A DNA stretch of 25,393 nt, taken from contig DFBQ01000011.1 in the NCBI GenBank assembly GCA_002367355.1, forward strand, positions 1-25,393. The letters run 5' to 3'. Both the position numbers and the translations under genes were made by a program. Numbering within the stretch: the first letter of the stretch is position 1; each line of letters starts with the position of its first letter. Positions 24,633 through 25,393 of this stretch are shown here, piece by piece. The DNA is from Deltaproteobacteria bacterium UBA3076 (GTDB taxonomy: Bacteria > Desulfobacterota > Dissulfuribacteria > Dissulfuribacterales > UBA3076). The notes below the pieces were generated by a model. The model was not told the DNA's origin. It did not search any database and saw only the letters and a list, made by a program, of their open reading frames with translations.

Positions 24633-25196
24633 GATCAAGGGTGGAACCGATAGCTGATTATGCTGAAAAAACCCTACTGAAAAATATTGTTGCCTGTTCG
24701 CATCTACGTGAATTCCACTTTATTGAAGACACAACAGGCGGTGAGGCGGCGCTTCATTATCTTAGGGACAAAGAGAAACATGAAGTAGATTTTCTCCCTG
24801 TTATTGACAACAGACCGGTAAAAACGATTGAAGTAAAAGTAAGTGATGATAAATTTTCCGGCATCCTTCACGACAAGTCAAAAGTGGTTTACACTTTGTT
24901 GATCTTGTATTTTGGCAGTGAAATTTGAAACTTGAAATTTGAAATTGGGAAAAACACAAGGATGTAGATGCGTTACCTAATTTCCAGTTTCGACATCGGC
25001 ATTCAATTCGACAATACACGCTTTTTCGAAAAAAGTGTAAATTGGTGAATGAAGGATGCCAATTTTCCCCATCATTATTGCGTTTTCAGAACTTTTTAAA
25101 AGATACAGCGCCAGTCCAGATCGTTTATAATTTGAAACGAAAAAAGTCTAATGGCCTGGCAAATATGCAGCCTGTTCATGAATTAGTAACCGTTCA
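24626..25196 (+). pseudogene. DUF4143-type ATPase C-terminal remnant, interrupted by a MITE and a group II intron
   Basis: From ATG 24626 the frame encodes a C-terminal segment typical of DUF4143 proteins (AAA-type ATPases of unknown role): LHYLRDKEKHEVDFL then TIEVKVSDDKFS. The normal continuation, PSLLRFQNFLKDTAPVQIVY and NLKRKKSNGLANMQPVHEL, resumes at 25069. The two halves join in frame if the 201-bp element at 24860-25060 and one copy of its 8-bp duplication are removed. The entire N-terminal ATPase part is missing, so the gene is also 5'-truncated. The C-terminal end runs into a group II intron at about 25197. The remnant has no link to the acetyl-CoA genes. Confidence 0.75.
24860..25060. 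mobile_element. 201-bp MITE-like element with 8-bp target duplication
   Basis: The ends are perfect 11-bp inverted repeats, GGCATCCTTCA (24860-24870) and TGAAGGATGCC (25050-25060). A second inner pair, TTTACACTTT (24888-24897) and AAAGTGTAAA (25032-25041), extends the match. The element is flanked by the direct repeat AATTTTCC (24852-24859 and 25061-25068). Removing it restores the interrupted reading frame exactly. It is too small to encode a transposase, so it would be mobilised in trans. Its interior carries four tandem heptamers (GAAATTT-type, 24920-24947). Confidence 0.88.
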
Positions 25197-25393
25197 GTGC
25201 GGCCGGGCAAGGTCGCATATTCCAGCGGGTGTGAATCCCGCTCCAGCAAGGCAGGCCAGCCACTGGATAGAGGACCCTGGGCCGGCGGGAGTAATTCCAA
25301 AGGTCAAGCACAGGGCGATCAAGACAACAGGCCGTAAGCGCAAGCTAAAGTGATTGAGCCTCGTAAGTACATAATGGGAAGGACGACGCAGTT
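25197..25393 (+). mobile_element. 5' end of a group II intron (runs past the window)
   Basis: The segment starts GTGCGGCC, fitting the GUGYG 5' consensus, directly after DUF4143 coding sequence. What follows (AGCGGGTGTGAATCCCGCTCC, GCAAGGCAGGCCAGCCACTGG, AAGCACAGGGCGATCAAGAC, GTAAGCGCAAGCTAAAGTGA) closely resembles domain I of bacterial group II introns as I recall them. The reverse transcriptase/maturase gene would lie beyond the window end, so integrity cannot be judged. Confidence 0.75.

Noticed and set aside
24801..25019. A 72-codon minus-strand frame over the MITE
   Set aside because: It spans the boundary of the inserted element and has no recognisable features or ribosome site.
25042..25353. 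A 103-codon plus-strand gene near the right end
   Set aside because: Its first part is the DUF4143 continuation after the MITE, and its second half translates group II intron RNA sequence.

Overview
This window looks like a chromosomal segment from an anaerobic bacterium, most likely a Desulfobacterota (deltaproteobacterial) sulfate reducer or syntroph that uses the Wood-Ljungdahl (reductive acetyl-CoA) pathway. The assignment rests on the gene set (bacterial-type ACS and corrinoid protein, MetF/MetV with HdrA/MvhD/HdrC, selenium-dependent formate dehydrogenase) and on my recollection of the protein family flavours. No database search was possible.

Layout. Almost all coding capacity is on the minus strand and reads from about 24.6 kb down to 0.65 kb. 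In transcription order: hdrA (selenoprotein), mvhD (selenoprotein), hdrC, a second mvhD, metV, a giant metF::acsD fusion, acsB, acsC, acsE, a divergent class I fructose-1,6-bisphosphatase, nuoE-like, nuoF-like, fdhA (selenoprotein), an EF-G-like GTPase, a MoaB/Mog protein and a YchF-like GTPase. Gaps are short and several genes overlap, so much of this may be one or a few long transcripts. Both ends hold decayed genes. The left end has a frameshifted, truncated protein kinase. The right end has a 5'-truncated DUF4143-type ATPase, broken again by a 201-bp MITE-like element with an 8-bp target duplication and then by the 5' end of a group II intron that runs out of the window.

How the genes work together. 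FdhA with the NuoE/NuoF-like subunits should interconvert CO2 and formate with NAD(P) and possibly ferredoxin. MetF/MetV with HdrA, HdrC and the MvhD proteins should reduce methylene-THF to methyl-THF. AcsE moves the methyl group to the corrinoid iron-sulfur protein (AcsC plus the AcsD part of the fusion), and AcsB makes acetyl-CoA. The CO dehydrogenase subunit, formyl-THF synthetase, FolD and HdrB are not in the window.

Main points of interest. (1) A 1004-residue protein joins MetF, a coiled coil, two TPR-like units and AcsD, physically linking methyl-group production to the methyl acceptor. (2) Three genes carry in-frame TGA codons with adjacent SECIS-like hairpins (FdhA Sec377, HdrA Sec63, MvhD Sec69); a naive gene call splits each in two. 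(3) An Hdr module without HdrB. (4) A fructose bisphosphatase whose metal-binding residues are mostly replaced. (5) Arrays of 7-bp or 14-bp tandem repeats in many intergenic gaps.
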